The notes below the pieces were generated by a model. That model had not been told where the DNA came from and searched no databases. It worked only from the letters and a program-made list of their open reading frames with translations. 64,000 bases of DNA from assembly GCA_013399305.1 (NCBI GenBank), contig VXAI01000246.1, forward strand, positions 611,628-675,627, written 5' to 3'. Within the stretch, counting starts at the first letter, position 1; every line of letters begins with the position of its first letter. Position numbers and translations under genes: made by a program. Shown in pieces: positions 1 to 11,900 of this stretch. This DNA comes from Rostratula benghalensis. Taxonomy: Eukaryota > Chordata > Aves > Charadriiformes > Rostratulidae.

Positions 1-128
1 TGTGTGTGTGGAGAGGTGGAAGAGGGCAAGCTGTAGCTGCCGTGTGTGTGGAGAGGTGGAAGAGGGCAAGCTGTAGGTGCCGTGTGTGTGGAGAGGTGTA
101 AGAGGGCAAGCTGTAGCTGCCGTGTGTA
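1..128. repeat. 40-bp minisatellite in a DNALI1 intron
   Basis: About three head-to-tail copies of a 40-bp unit (gagaggtggaagagggcaag followed by ctgtagctgccgtgtgtgtg). They differ at single positions and are cut by the window edge. The array ends about 45 bases before the splice acceptor of the next DNALI1 exon. Confidence 0.93.
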
Positions 129-173
129 TCCAGCAGGGGCTCTCAGGAGGCTGCTGTGCCCTTTCTTTTAAAG

Positions 174-352
174 ACGAGCTGATCCGTGAAAGCACCATCA
201 GCTGCGCCGAGCGGGGGCTGCTGCTGCTGCGCGTCAGGGACGAGATCCGGATGACGATGGCCGCCTACCAGACGCTGTACGAGAGCAGCCTGGCCTTCGG
301 CCTGAGGAAAGCCCTGCAAGCAGAGCAGGGCAAATCCGACATGGAGAAAAGA
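174..352 (+). CDS. DNALI1: DNALI1 exon (third from last)
   Basis: The acceptor is a pyrimidine-rich tract ending in ag at 172-173. The exon opens with two bases completing a split Asp codon (DELIREST) and ends in phase 0 after MEKR, before gtaagt. Confidence 0.92.
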
Positions 353-1843
353 GTAAGTGGGGCTGTTACCCCCCCCCTCGGTGCAGCAGAGAGAGATTAT
401 TTTATAAGAAAAGACCCCAAAAAAATAATATTTTTTTTTTTTTAAGAAATCGGTTATTTCTCTTTCCACTGGATGGCAGTAAAGATCATCAAAATACTCG
501 TGTCTGGCTGTTCTCCCAGGGCTTAAATGGCACAGGTTATCCGTTAACTGTATCTGCAACACCCTTAAAGGCTGTGCAACGCCCGGCTTTGTGCCACCCT
601 AACTGAAAAGTGATCATTAACAAACGAAACTTGAGCAGTCTGCACCCCTTTCTTCCCAAGATTGCGGAGCTGGAAGAGGAGAAGCGGGAGCTGGAAAACC
701 AAGTGAGAGAGGAGAAAGCCAAGTGTGAAGCTGTGGAGAAACGGGAGGCTGAAAGGCGCCTGATCGAGGAGAAGAAACACACGGAGGAGGTTCAGTTCCT
801 GAAACGAACAAATCAGCAGCTGAAGGTGAGTAAGATGAATGCAATTCCAAAGAGCAGCGGTAAAACTGGCCCTTTTTTTACTTAGATACAAAAAGAACTT
901 TCTCCTCACAGTTTCAGAAGTGTGATGTTTATGATGGATTTCCATTATTGCTCCGTTCCTGCTAGTTTTGTGCTGGTGCTTTGGTGGGAACAGAGCTTCT
1001 CCTCATTACTGGGGGTTTGAGAGGACAACACCCTTCTTCTTTTGAGTACAGGAAAAAAAAGTTACCATGAACAACGTTAAAATCTGGCTACAGCTACAAA
1101 CATTTCCTTCACACCCAGGGAGTGGGTTCCTTATCCTCACTGCTCCTACAGCCTCTTCTCTCTAAACCTTTAATGTCTTCAGTGCATCTCAGAGTGTTTT
1201 GGGGCACCAAACGTGTCCCACTGAGTCAGTGTCTTCTCTGAAACACACCTACCCCAACAGCCTGGGATTTACTTGGATGCAGCTCTGGAAGAAGCCATCC
1301 CAGAGCACGGGTAGCTCTCCCATCACTCTGCTAATTGGGCAGCTAATTGGGTTGTCTCAGGAACTGAAAAACTTGCTGTTCCCAGCTACTTTTGTCCCAG
1401 AGTCACTGTTTGTGTTCCAGATGCCAGAGAGCCAAATATTTAATTTAGCTAACGTAGTCCAGCCCGAAATCAGAGATTTCAGACCACTGTTTCAACAGCT
1501 TTTATTTAATTTCCTCTCCAGTGCTTTACATTATAAACTCAGCCTCATTGTATGGAACCAAGGCCAGCTCTTTTCTCCTTGGAAGGCAACAAGTGTGTTT
1601 GCCAAGAATGAAAAAGCTAATTTATAAAACATGTAGGAAGGAATGGAATGGTGAGGGAAGAAACCCTGGCTGCTCCTCTGGAAGTATTGCAGCATCCCTC
1701 AGCCCCACGCCTTGAATATCTACCAGGCAATTTATCACTTTTCTGCAACGAGGGTTTATTTTATAGGTTGAATCTAATTTGACTTTACTGTCTCATTTGT
1801 TTTTCAGGCCCAACTTGAAAGCATCATTGCAACAAACAAGTAG
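174..1843 (+). CDS. DNALI1: DNALI1, axonemal dynein light intermediate chain (3' part, three exons)
   Basis: Three spliced exons, 174-352, 661-825 and 1808-1843 (stop TAG 1841-1843), encode the C-terminal part of the p28 family dynein light intermediate chain; earlier exons lie left of the window. The protein is a subunit of single-headed inner dynein arms in motile cilia and sperm flagella. Visible landmarks are CAERGLLLLRVRDEIRMT, YQTLYESSLAFGLRKALQAE, and a long charged heptad-like helix (IAELEEEKRELENQV to EEKKHTEEVQFLKRTNQQLK), matching the Ax_dynein_light coiled coil. The last exon ends QLESIIATNK, close to the remembered human end QLEGIIAPKK. Splice sites are canonical (gtaagt at 353, gtgagt at 826, cag at 1805-1807) and phases agree. 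The gene converges on GNL2, as in human. Confidence 0.95.
661..825 (+). CDS. DNALI1: DNALI1 penultimate exon, coiled coil
   Basis: Fifty-five whole codons from IAELEEEKRE to RTNQQLK, between acceptor cccaag at 655-660 and donor gtgagt at 826. It is very rich in Glu, Lys and Arg, with a heptad pattern. Confidence 0.95.
1808..1843 (+). CDS. DNALI1: DNALI1 terminal coding exon
   Basis: Eleven codons (AQLESIIATNK) plus TAG after acceptor ttttcag. This exon is too short to show up as an open reading frame; it is placed by splice phase and by similarity to the remembered human C terminus. Confidence 0.92.
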   Translation, partial: AQLESIIATNK

Positions 1844-1844
1844 C

Positions 1845-1866
1845 TTTTTTTTTTTTTTTTTTTTTT
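1845..1866 (+). repeat. T22 homopolymer in the DNALI1 3' UTR
   Basis: An uninterrupted run of 22 T begins just after the DNALI1 stop codon (tagc then T22). Confidence 0.9.
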
Positions 1867-2138
1867 GCTTTCCTCTGGGCAGCGCTCGGAGGAGCTGTCA
1901 GGGGAAGGAGTTTGCCATTAAGTGACAAAGACCTGCCTTCATAAAATGAGTTTTCACTTACCAGCAACTGAAGGCAGCACAATTATATTCTTTCTTTTTC
2001 TCTTGAAGAGTTGAAATTCCAGACTTAGTCACAGCACCCTCTCTTTCAACGTGACCCCAGAGTTCAGCTCCTCGAATGGTGAACCCGGCTGGGCCTTGCC
2101 TGTTGGTAACACACTAACAACCTTCCAAGCAAAAAAAC

Positions 2139-2144
2139 AATAAA
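2139..2144 (+). terminator. DNALI1 polyadenylation signal
   Basis: AATAAA about 300 bases after the DNALI1 stop. It is the first canonical hexamer in the 3' UTR, so cleavage is expected near 2160. It lies well short of the GNL2 3' end, so the convergent transcripts need not overlap. Confidence 0.7.
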
Positions 2145-2819
2145 CACTTTGACATGCAAGCATCTCTGTAATATGATTACTTTGTAGACGTTGTAGGAAA
2201 TTCAGAAGTGATGCATTTCTTGTAGATGCTTTAAGTCACATTCACTGAGACTCAAGTTGCTGGTAACCCTTGGGCAGGTCTTTGGAAGGGCATTTCCTCG
2301 AGAGGGTGTGAATTGTTCACAATCCCCCCTCAGAGCCACTGGTGCTAACCCAGGCTGAGCAAACCTGGGGCTCTCTAGAGGGTCATTTCTAACAGGACAG
2401 AGGGCTGTGGCACCATTCATGGGGGCACTTCTCTGTGGAAACAAAGAAATCCCAATGGGAGGTACCCACATAAACAGCCGTGACACGGGGGTGGGACAGG
2501 TCATAGGAAAACTCCAGAAAGCTCTTTTCCAGAAAATAAAAAAACCCAAAAACCCCCAAAACACAACCCCAAACCCAACACCAGTGAGTGACACTTGCCC
2601 AGGCAGCGTTTACTGGCCTCAGACAGCGATGTGGAAGTGATGACCTCCGAGGTCAGAGAACTCTGAGATGATGCAGAAACAGAGTGAGATGCTGCTGCTG
2701 CTGCTGCTCCCGGGACGGCGATGGAGGAGTCAAACGAGGCTTTGAATGGGAACTACAAGTTTTATATTACAAAAAAAATATAAAAAATCCACTGCATACT
2801 AGAGCTGGTTTATGTAAAA
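2145..2819. other. Gap between the convergent DNALI1 and GNL2 3' ends
   Basis: No gene seen. It holds an A/C-rich stretch (about 2535-2582), a (GCT)6 triplet run at 2691-2708, and an AT-rich tract at 2758-2830. The AT-rich tract is probably the end of the GNL2 3' UTR and its downstream element. Confidence 0.6.
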
Positions 2820-2841
2820 TTTAATAGAATAAGCATTTATT
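2820..2841 (-). terminator. GNL2 polyadenylation signals
   Basis: On the minus strand AATAAA (2841-2836) physically overlaps the GNL2 TAA stop (2839-2837), and ATTAAA follows at 2825-2820. The second is the more likely working signal, because use of the first would leave almost no 3' UTR. Confidence 0.55.
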
Positions 2842-2983
2842 GCTTATGTTTGTATTTGTGCTTTGTTCTTTGTTCCTCCAAGCCAGTTTTCCTCTTGTTC
2901 TTGTTCTTATTTTTCACGTTGTGAGTTTCATAATACCGGACTCCAACTTTCTTGGAGCGCTGCTGCCTCTCGGCTCTTCTCCT
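2837..2983 (-). CDS. GNL2: GNL2 exon 16 (stop codon)
   Basis: Residues 672-719 plus [23 protein letters not shown] is nearly identical to the remembered human C terminus and is followed by a Lys-rich end. Acceptor tttacag. Confidence 0.96.
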   Translation of the reverse strand, partial: RRRAERQQRSKKVGVRYYETHNVKNKNKNKRKTGLEEQRTKHKYKHKQ

Positions 2984-5900
2984 CTGTAAACACACACAGA
3001 GCACATTAGCCCAGCCACAGCACCCAGAGCCTCCCTTCATTTGCATTCTTTCAAACGCTGCTCACTTTGCACTCCACATGCCTTAAGTGAAATAGATAAT
3101 TTCAAACAAAAAACATCGCTGATGTGGATACACGGGCGTCTGTGTGGATCCACCCACCCAACTCCTAAAACGTTACAGATGAAGATGCCCTTTAATCTTT
3201 ACAAAAGCAGTAACAAAGATGCAAGCAGCACCCTGAGCTGCAGTCAGGCAAGAGGTCTTTTAACAGAAGAGGTGACAGAAAATTCTGTCTGCTGCTCCCC
3301 CCGACAGCCTGAACGCTCCCCAGCGCTGCTCCAACAGCCCCTGCTGCACAGTCTGCTCACGGATCACTTTCAAAGTCCTACAGACTATTTCACTTGGCAT
3401 TTAAGTTATTCCACAAGAATTGTTTAGACTTGACAAACATGAACAGAAACAGGCAGCAGCAGCAGCTCTTTGAAGACAGAATGGTTCTGGCCATCCAGCT
3501 CCAAGTTCTCCCACCTCCCAGCGTTTAGTCCCCGCTCTCTCTGCAGCACCAGCCACGGGCAAGCTCTGAAAGCAGAACACTTGCCCACAAAGGATTCTCT
3601 TTGCTTTTCTGTCCCAGTTATTTGCCAGCCCCTTCTCTGGGTGACATCTACCAGCACACCTCACACCAGCAGCGAGTCACCCTGTCTCCACATTCCTCTG
3701 CCTCAGCTACCGCCCCCGCGCCCTCTCCTCCTCCCAGGGCCCAGGCTCAAAGCTCTGACGTAAAATGGGCAATGGATGTATAAAAAAAAAAATAATCCAG
3801 CTCCACTGCCCTGCTCATTGGCTCTACCACAAGAAATCACACTTACTTCTTTGGAGGTCAGTTTCTTGCAAGGCTGTTTACTGTCCTCCTCCTCATCATC
3901 ATCTTCTGCTTTCCTTTTTCTTTTCTTCTCTGCGTTGCCTGCAAACAGCAGAGATCACACACTGGGGCATCTTCCAAAACACCCATCTGTCTGCAGAACT
4001 GAAGACTGGGGACACCATCCCATCTACACTTCAGCAAAGCACCCGTTTGGTTGTATTTTAACAGCTTGTTCCTCACCACAGAACCACTCGCTATTGCTAT
4101 GGACACTGCTCTCGAGAAGGAGATCGCCTCAAGCCCCGTGTGAGTCCAGAAGAATTTCACAGACTGGTTCAGAACAGGGTTCCCTCACACTATTTTGCTT
4201 ACTATGGAAGCCACAGACTCCTGAAGTCACCACAGTAAAACCTACAGCCTGAAGTATCTCTGTGCTTTTGTAGTGCCTAAACCCTCCCTTCTGTTCTGTG
4301 CGGAATTTCAGCACGAGGAAGGGAAGTTGCTCCGACTGCAATCTGTGAATTCCTCTGGAAATACACCACTTGTCTTCGCTTCACCCTCTGTCTCAGAGGG
4401 ACATATCTCACCCTCCAGCAGGTGCTCTGCAGAAGGGCTACAACAAGGTCCTCAGCCAGCCCTTAGGTGAGCTAGGGAAATAACTTTAGGGAAAAAGAAC
4501 TTGCAATCGGGAGCTAACGAGTGCTTCTCCCCCACCTCCCTCCCCTTTGCTTATGGGATTTCCAAATGCAGATGAAGAACATCTACTGATCTTATTTTAC
4601 CTCTGTCTTCAGTTTCCTTGGGTTCCTCAGGCTTTGGCATGGATTTTGCCAACACTTTTTCAGTCAGCTGCTTAGGGATTCTACAACAGATGAAAGAGGC
4701 AATGAAAGAAGGTCCCAACAAAACCATAACCATCTCCGAGAGGCGATTGCTCCCCAGCAGATCCCAGCAGCAAAGCCACAATTTTGTCTCTGGAGCTACT
4801 GGGCTTGTGTGCTGCACCAAGCAGTGTAATGTAAGACCTACTCTTGAAATCTTAGTTCTCACAAAGCTGGTGGATGAGCTCTGCTGGTCCTGCTGCAAGA
4901 GCAATGGTACTCGTGTACACACAGGGGGACCAGCTGGTACTTCCAGGTGGGACATCAGCCTTGGTACTGCTCAAGAGAGGACCCAACATCAAGCAGAGAT
5001 CCGAGGACGTGATGTTGCTACCCCAGAGTACCACCAGATTCCTGACCCATCACTTAAGAGGCCACTTTCCAAAAGTGAGGACTTTTTTTAGTTTTGCTGG
5101 TCAACAGGACTTCTTGGCACAATCTCTCCAAACCAGCCTGCTGCTTAGCCAAAGCTCAAATATTTGCAGCTGAACTAGATAAGCTGTGGCTTTTCCCTCC
5201 TGAAAAATATTTGAGCACTGAACAGATTCCAATACCTTATTGCAGAGAATCTCTTTGCTTTAGCTTTATCCAGAAATTTTTTGTATTTTGCAATCTTCTC
5301 CTCCAAAGCCTTAAGAACTGCCTTAGAGCTCTCCCTGGCACCTGGCACAGCCAACTGTGATTCCTCCTCCGCTGGATCTTGCTGCTGTTCATTCTCCTCA
5401 TTCTCCTCTTCCTGCTCCTCCTCTCCAGAGGATTCACTGTCTGTTTCCTCAAAACCTGGCACATCTACAGGAACCAAGTCTTCTTCTGAGAACTGAGGTG
5501 CCACATTAATCCTCCCAAAGTTCTGCCGAACATGTGACATGAGCTGCTTAATTTCACTGTCTGTATTTTTCTTCTCTTCTGCTGCCTCCACACTGGATGC
5601 CACTGCCTCAGAGATTTTCTCACTGTCATCTTGGCTCGATGTCACAGCTACTTCCAACACAGGAGGCTACAAGAAAGAGCATAACAGGTATGTTATCCAC
5701 AAACTCTGTCCCACCGTCTCTGAGAGCAGTTTCCATTTTATCTCTTTGAAAAAAAGCCTTAGGTGGCAGGCTAACGATGTGACAGGATATTTCTGGTAGT
5801 CAGATGATGGTAAAACAGCTCAAACACCTCTGCAGAGAGCACTGCTGCCTGGTCCTCACCAAATCCAAGTGTCAGCTGCATCACCAGACTTGGGCAGAGC

Positions 5901-8900
5901 CCAGGACATGCACTGCCCAAGTCACCTGGCACCCTGGGAGTTTTTCCCATTAGGAAAACCAAACAATAAGTGAGAAAAGGCACAAGCACCACATTCTCAC
6001 CTGGGGACCTGTTTCTGCATTCGGGGGCTTCACAAAGAAGGGAATCCTGCCCCTCTGCCAGTCATTGAGAACCATCTTGCTCACAGTTTGCAAGTCAGGC
6101 TCACCACCCTGAAAGAACCCAGAAACAATTTATGGCCACGTTTGCAGCACAAACCACCTTTCTGTTACCTGCAAGCAACAGAAACATCCCCATTTCCCAG
6201 GTTCAGTAACAGGCCACATGCTCTTCCAGCCTGCAAAGGCAGAAAGCTGTCAGACCTTTAGCAGTTTCCCAGTCCTAGCAGCAAGTTTCTCAAGGAATTC
6301 TTCTGTGTCCTTCCAGGAATCAATTTTGTACGTCTTTCTGATGTACTCTGGTTTGGCTCTTTCCAGCACAGCGCTAATATGATCCTCAGGGCTCTTTATC
6401 TTCTCAACTTGAACCTGAAAATGAATGGTAGAGTTATCAAGCCATTCATTCCTTTGAACAGGGCAACAGCAAAGGTTTGCTGGAGCTCGGGGGGGGGGGG
6501 ATACATACCACCCCCTTGAGCACAATGTCTGTTTCTGAGTCTCCAGAGGGATAAACCACACCCGGGCAGTCAATGAGAAAAATCCGCCGCATCAGGGTAA
6601 TGTATTGCCAGACCTGAAAGAGACCAGCAGTTCCCAGGTGACCCCCTTCCTTCTCTTCTGCTTTTCAAATGCCCAGTTCCAACACACAGGAGTCATCTCA
6701 GGAACTTGGTATGAACCCACGGAGACAAAACACAACCTGGACCTTTCTCTTCTTGTTCACTGCCGCATTCCTCAAGAACAAGAGTCAGAGCCCCAGCACC
6801 GACGGGGCCTGAGAACACACACACACACACACTCCCAGCTGGGATTGGGGAGTGCAGAGACACTGCCTCAGGGCAGCTGAGCACAGGGGACAGCCCTACA
6901 GCCCCAGCAGGACAGGAATTCAGGAATGTTGCCAGTAGCTCTGACTGTCCATCACCCACTCCTCAGGCTGGGGGTCACACAGCCTGTGCAGCTCAAAGTG
7001 CTCGACTTGAGAAACCTCATTGAGCTACTTTTACATGAATTCTGCCTTTGATGATGCACTTACAGCATTATTTGCTGTCTTTAATGCAGGGATCTCCTCC
7101 TACCTTTGTTTCACCTGCAATAGGGGCCACGTTGCAGACCTTCTTCGACCGCAGTGTGTTGATGACTGAGCTCTTGCCAACGTTGGGATAACCGATGAAA
7201 CCCACGCTGATCTGCTTCTTGTCAGAGTGGAGCTGACAAGAAAGAACACATCTTTATAGCACCTCGTAGAGAAATCCCTGCTACAGTTCTGAACATCTCT
7301 AGGGCTACTGCTCTCACTCTGCTGGGAAGCAAAGGGGACTCCAAAGAACCAGGTCCAAAATGAGATCAGCTCTTTTCGGTCAAAGGAGACCTACAAGAGC
7401 ACAACCAACTCACGAGAAACCCCCACACTAAATAAAGTATTTGCTACTTCAAAAGGAAGATGTGAACCCCTTGCACTCCTGGTTGCTCTAAAATTACTTG
7501 TGAACACCTCATTTAGAAAATGTTTAGGTGGAGAAACCAAGCAAACCCAAACAGTAGTGGGGGACAGAATATAAATGTGCCTTGAAGAGACAGTAATTAA
7601 TCTACAGGCAACAGAGAGTGTCTTTCTTGGGAAAATGAAGACACTTAAAAGCACAATACTTTAACAGAATATGCATGTACCCAGGACAAAACCAGGTGTG
7701 AAATATGTTCCTTTTCTACACATTTAAGTGAGACCTGGGAGTGTCAACGGGATACTCTGTCAATGAGAAACCACAGCCAGAGACTGACTCAAAGCAGCTC
7801 TTTCTGGAGCTCCTCAGTTTGACAAACACTTTGAATGTATTTGAAAGAATATTTTCCATTTTCTCTTCAGAGAAGGGAGCTTTATTGATGGAGTCATTTG
7901 TTGACACGAAGTCCAGAGGGAAGTGTACTGAACCCCAAACCACTACCAAAAAAACAACCTCCCCACTAAAACCCAGACCCCAGAACAGCAGTAGTGACCC
8001 CCCAACTGCTCTGTACCTTTCCAAACTGCCGCAAGAGCTGTATGAAAGCCCCTTTGCCAAACGGGTTTGTGAGGCTGGCGTGAAAAGCAAGTGTTGGATA
8101 CTCCTGGGAAAGGATGGCAACCCAGCGCTTCTGAAGAGAAAAAAACCAGGAGGGGGGTGAGGGGCTGGGTGCTGGGGAGGTGGTGAAACTGTCTGGTTAT
8201 GAGCAGAAGCAGGCGGCGGCTTCACTTGGGTCACAAAAGCAACCCTCCCTGAAAACTGCTACGTAGGAACCTTTGAAGCCTTTCAGCAACCCAACAGCTA
8301 AAAGGACCGAGTATTGTTTTTATAAGAGACAAACAATTTCCCCAAAAACGCCTTCACTGCTAGCTAAAACTAATTAGTTTAACAATATAAAGCAAACCAG
8401 CTGCAGTGGATACGGATCTTAAGCGGCCTAACATTTAGCATCCTCTGGAGACATCAGCTGAACTGTTAAATCCAGACAGAGGAAGTAGAGAATTTGTGGC
8501 TGGTAAGCGTTGCTCAACCCAGCCCAACTTGGACAGATTTACATCGTAATTGTGACTTTTATAAGCAGGCAAGCAGAGAGCTCCCACCACCCCAGCCCCA
8601 CTGTGCCCTTTGAGACCAGCAGGAAGACTGGCAACAGGATGAAGGCAGAGGCTACGAAAGGAACAAAGCAGCTGCACGGAGGAACAGGCAGTACTGTGCT
8701 TACGGTAGCCCAGGTAGGAACAAGATCACATTTGTTCAGGACAAAAATGAGATGTTTCCAATGTTTCTCCTTTTTAAGGTAAGATTCCACATGAGGGGAG
8801 CGAGTGCCCATGGGATCCCTGGCATCAAGAACCTGAACGACAACATCTGATGAGTCTATCACCTGGAGAAAAAAAAAATACATAAAAAAAATCACAGAGA

Positions 8901-11900
8901 AGGAAAGGATTTTATAGAAAGCAAGACATTTATAGCTCCAGAATGAAAGCTAGGAATATTCTAAACTGCACCATTAATTTGAAAAGCTCAACACACCAAC
9001 AGCTTCTACCCTGTTTGCATGCACCAGGAAGATGCTGCAGCGCTTGGGGAAAAAACCCTGCACCCAACGGGGAAAATTAATTGCTTCAGTAGACAAAAAA
9101 CAACTGTCCACCATCCACTCTGCAGCAATTCAGTTCTGCCACTTCATAAAGGACCAGGATATAAAGTATGTTTCCTGGACCAGTATGAAACACACAACCA
9201 AGCAGGAACCTGCTGTTAGTCCACTAAGCATCTACAGCAGGGAGCTGTCATTTTATGACTCGCTTCAAGCCAAGTGAATTTGTTTCACAGCTATTTCCTG
9301 CATTTTTGGCAGTGTCTTACAGAAATCTGTTTTGCTGTATCATTCCCAGGGCTTTTAGATCTAAATTAAAAGGTTTTAAGCTACATTCAGAAAATCAGAG
9401 CAAAAAGTCAGGCAATTTCACACCTACCAGTCACTGAATTTCTTCTGCATGAAACAAGCCATGTCTGAATGTTTCTGAGGAACTTCACAGCAAACTCAAT
9501 TGCATCAAAGCTTCCCTAACACAGCAATAAATGCTTTTCAGAGCTTTCCTCATTACTGCTGTGTAAGAAGATTTCCAATGCTGTGCTGAAGCATTTTTGT
9601 AAAGGCTGGAAGGCAGACATGAGACTGCTGCAAATTATAAATGCTGCTTACCTTATAGAGTTCCCCCCAGATTCTTTTGGACTGTCCTTTCCTGTATATA
9701 TCCTCTTGTGCTTCATCCCTGGAAGATTACCAGAGACATCAGAAACCACAGTAACAGCGTGGTCTTCTCTAAAGCCAGATGAGGCCCAAGCACCAGACAG
9801 CTGGGAATTAGCACCCACCCCATCCTGACCTTCAATCCACCTATTTGCAGAGAGACCCTACAAACCCACACTCCTCCAAAGCCTCCTGCCTGCCCATTGG
9901 CCAGTTCCCCACTAACCCAAAATGTGAGTTTGGTGATATTCTGACATGCATCAGAAAATGAATTATGAATAGAGTCAGAAGGGTCCCATGGAAGCAACAG
10001 CTCAAATACATAGGATTCAAATACATAATATTAAAAAATAAATAAATAAAAAATCCAAATTCAGCTAATTTAACTTTCCTTACTCCTCACACAGCAGCAG
10101 CATTGATGGAGGTACTGGATACTTTTTTATAAAATACAGCTGGCCTTTCAGAAATGTGAACAGCGAGTGGTTTCTCCTCTCTGCTTACCTTACACCAGTG
10201 TCTTCTGTCACCAGGTCTCGGTCTTTGCCCTGATCATAAGCTCCTGAGGAGGCTTCAGCATTTTCCACCAGAGACTGCACATCACTTGCTGAAAGATTTG
10301 GTCTTTTCCTCTGTGCTTTGGGGCCAAACGTCGTTTCAAACGTTTCTGTGTCAAGAATGTGAACTCTGGAGGTCTAAGGGAAAAGAGGCCAGTAAAAACC
10401 TTGCAAACACTGGGTTTTTTTCCCACCTCCTGTGAGACACAGCATGTGAGACCTCAGTTCAACACAACTCTGCAACCCATGGCAGGAGTTACAGGCACTT
10501 TCCTAATCATGTTTGAGTTTTCCAGCTTAATCTTTGAGAAACATAAGGGTGGGTAGTTAATAAGTAACAAAACATTGCACTTGCCAAAGAACTCTGCTTC
10601 GGTTCTTTCACTGGGGATTCTGTTCAATGTAATTAAAGCCTCAATGATGAAAATTCAGCTGCTATCTTTGATCATTTCTCATTTTTCTAACAAGTGCCCA
10701 AATCTCACCAAATTCACAGAGTTTTGTCAGGGACAATTACAATCAAAATTGTAGATTTTAATGCCTGCAATGAATGCCAACTTTTCTTGGAACAGCATTC
10801 AGTTCACTGCTGAAAGAAGTAATTTGTTTTTACAATGCATGTTTTAGTTTCTTGGGACTTCTCCCTTAATTTAGGTAACACTTTTATGACATAAACCTGG
10901 AAAGCTTCCATACGAAAGAACTAGAGTCTGAAATGATAATCCTGTTTTCACAAAATAAACCTGATAATAACTGAAACTCAATGTATTAGAAATTAAGGCT
11001 GCAGGCACAAGATATCTGAGTTCAAATTCATCACACAAAGAATGTCTGCAGAGAGAGAAGCATCCTCAAAAAAAAGGTGCCTGTGCCGCAGGAGCTATGA
11101 GAAGCATGGAAGGGTGGCAAACTGCTGCATTCACCCAAAGCTCACACTCTAACCTGGGGTGTTTTAGGGTAAGTTTCCTATTGGAAAAGGAGGATTTCTA
11201 ATAAATATTAGATCTTCTCACAACGTACAGGGTAGTAACACACTCTTTTCTTTGCCTTCACGCTCAATGCCCACAGCAGTAGCCCCTCAAAAGCATCCTT
11301 CCCCACGTCAACTGCTCCAAGAGCCCCTCTCAGCCCTTCCAGAGCTCCACATCTCCCCAGGGTGAAGAGAGGCAGCACCACCACCACCCACAAATAAATA
11401 ACACCCGTGGCACCTCTGTGTGCATAACCCAGGCCTCCCCCAAACTCACGTGAGGTTTAATCCGATCGTGGAAAAGGGACATGGGCAACTTCCTCTGCTT
11501 CATGACCACCCTGTAAGGATCTTTCATGACAGTTTCCATCTCCTCTTGAAATTTCTGCAGGGAAGATTGCTTGATCACACGAGTATTTCCTGCATATAAA
11601 AATAAATATTGCACCTGACCGATCCTCATCTGAGCTGCTCCTCCACAGACCCCAGGTATGCTGGCATTTTCACTCTCTGCCCCACACAGCACTGCAACCA
11701 CAATTCTGGAAGAAATACCCTCCAAACACACAAAGCCTAACAGGTTTTAAGCTTGCTGAGTCTGAGAGTTGAAAAAAAACCACAACAACCAACTCACCAA
11801 ACCATTTAATATTTGGTTCCACTCTTGCAACTGTGCCCGGTGCCACCGTTGACTGATACTGCAGAGGCTTAATCACTTTGCCATGTTTGTTTCTAAAAGT

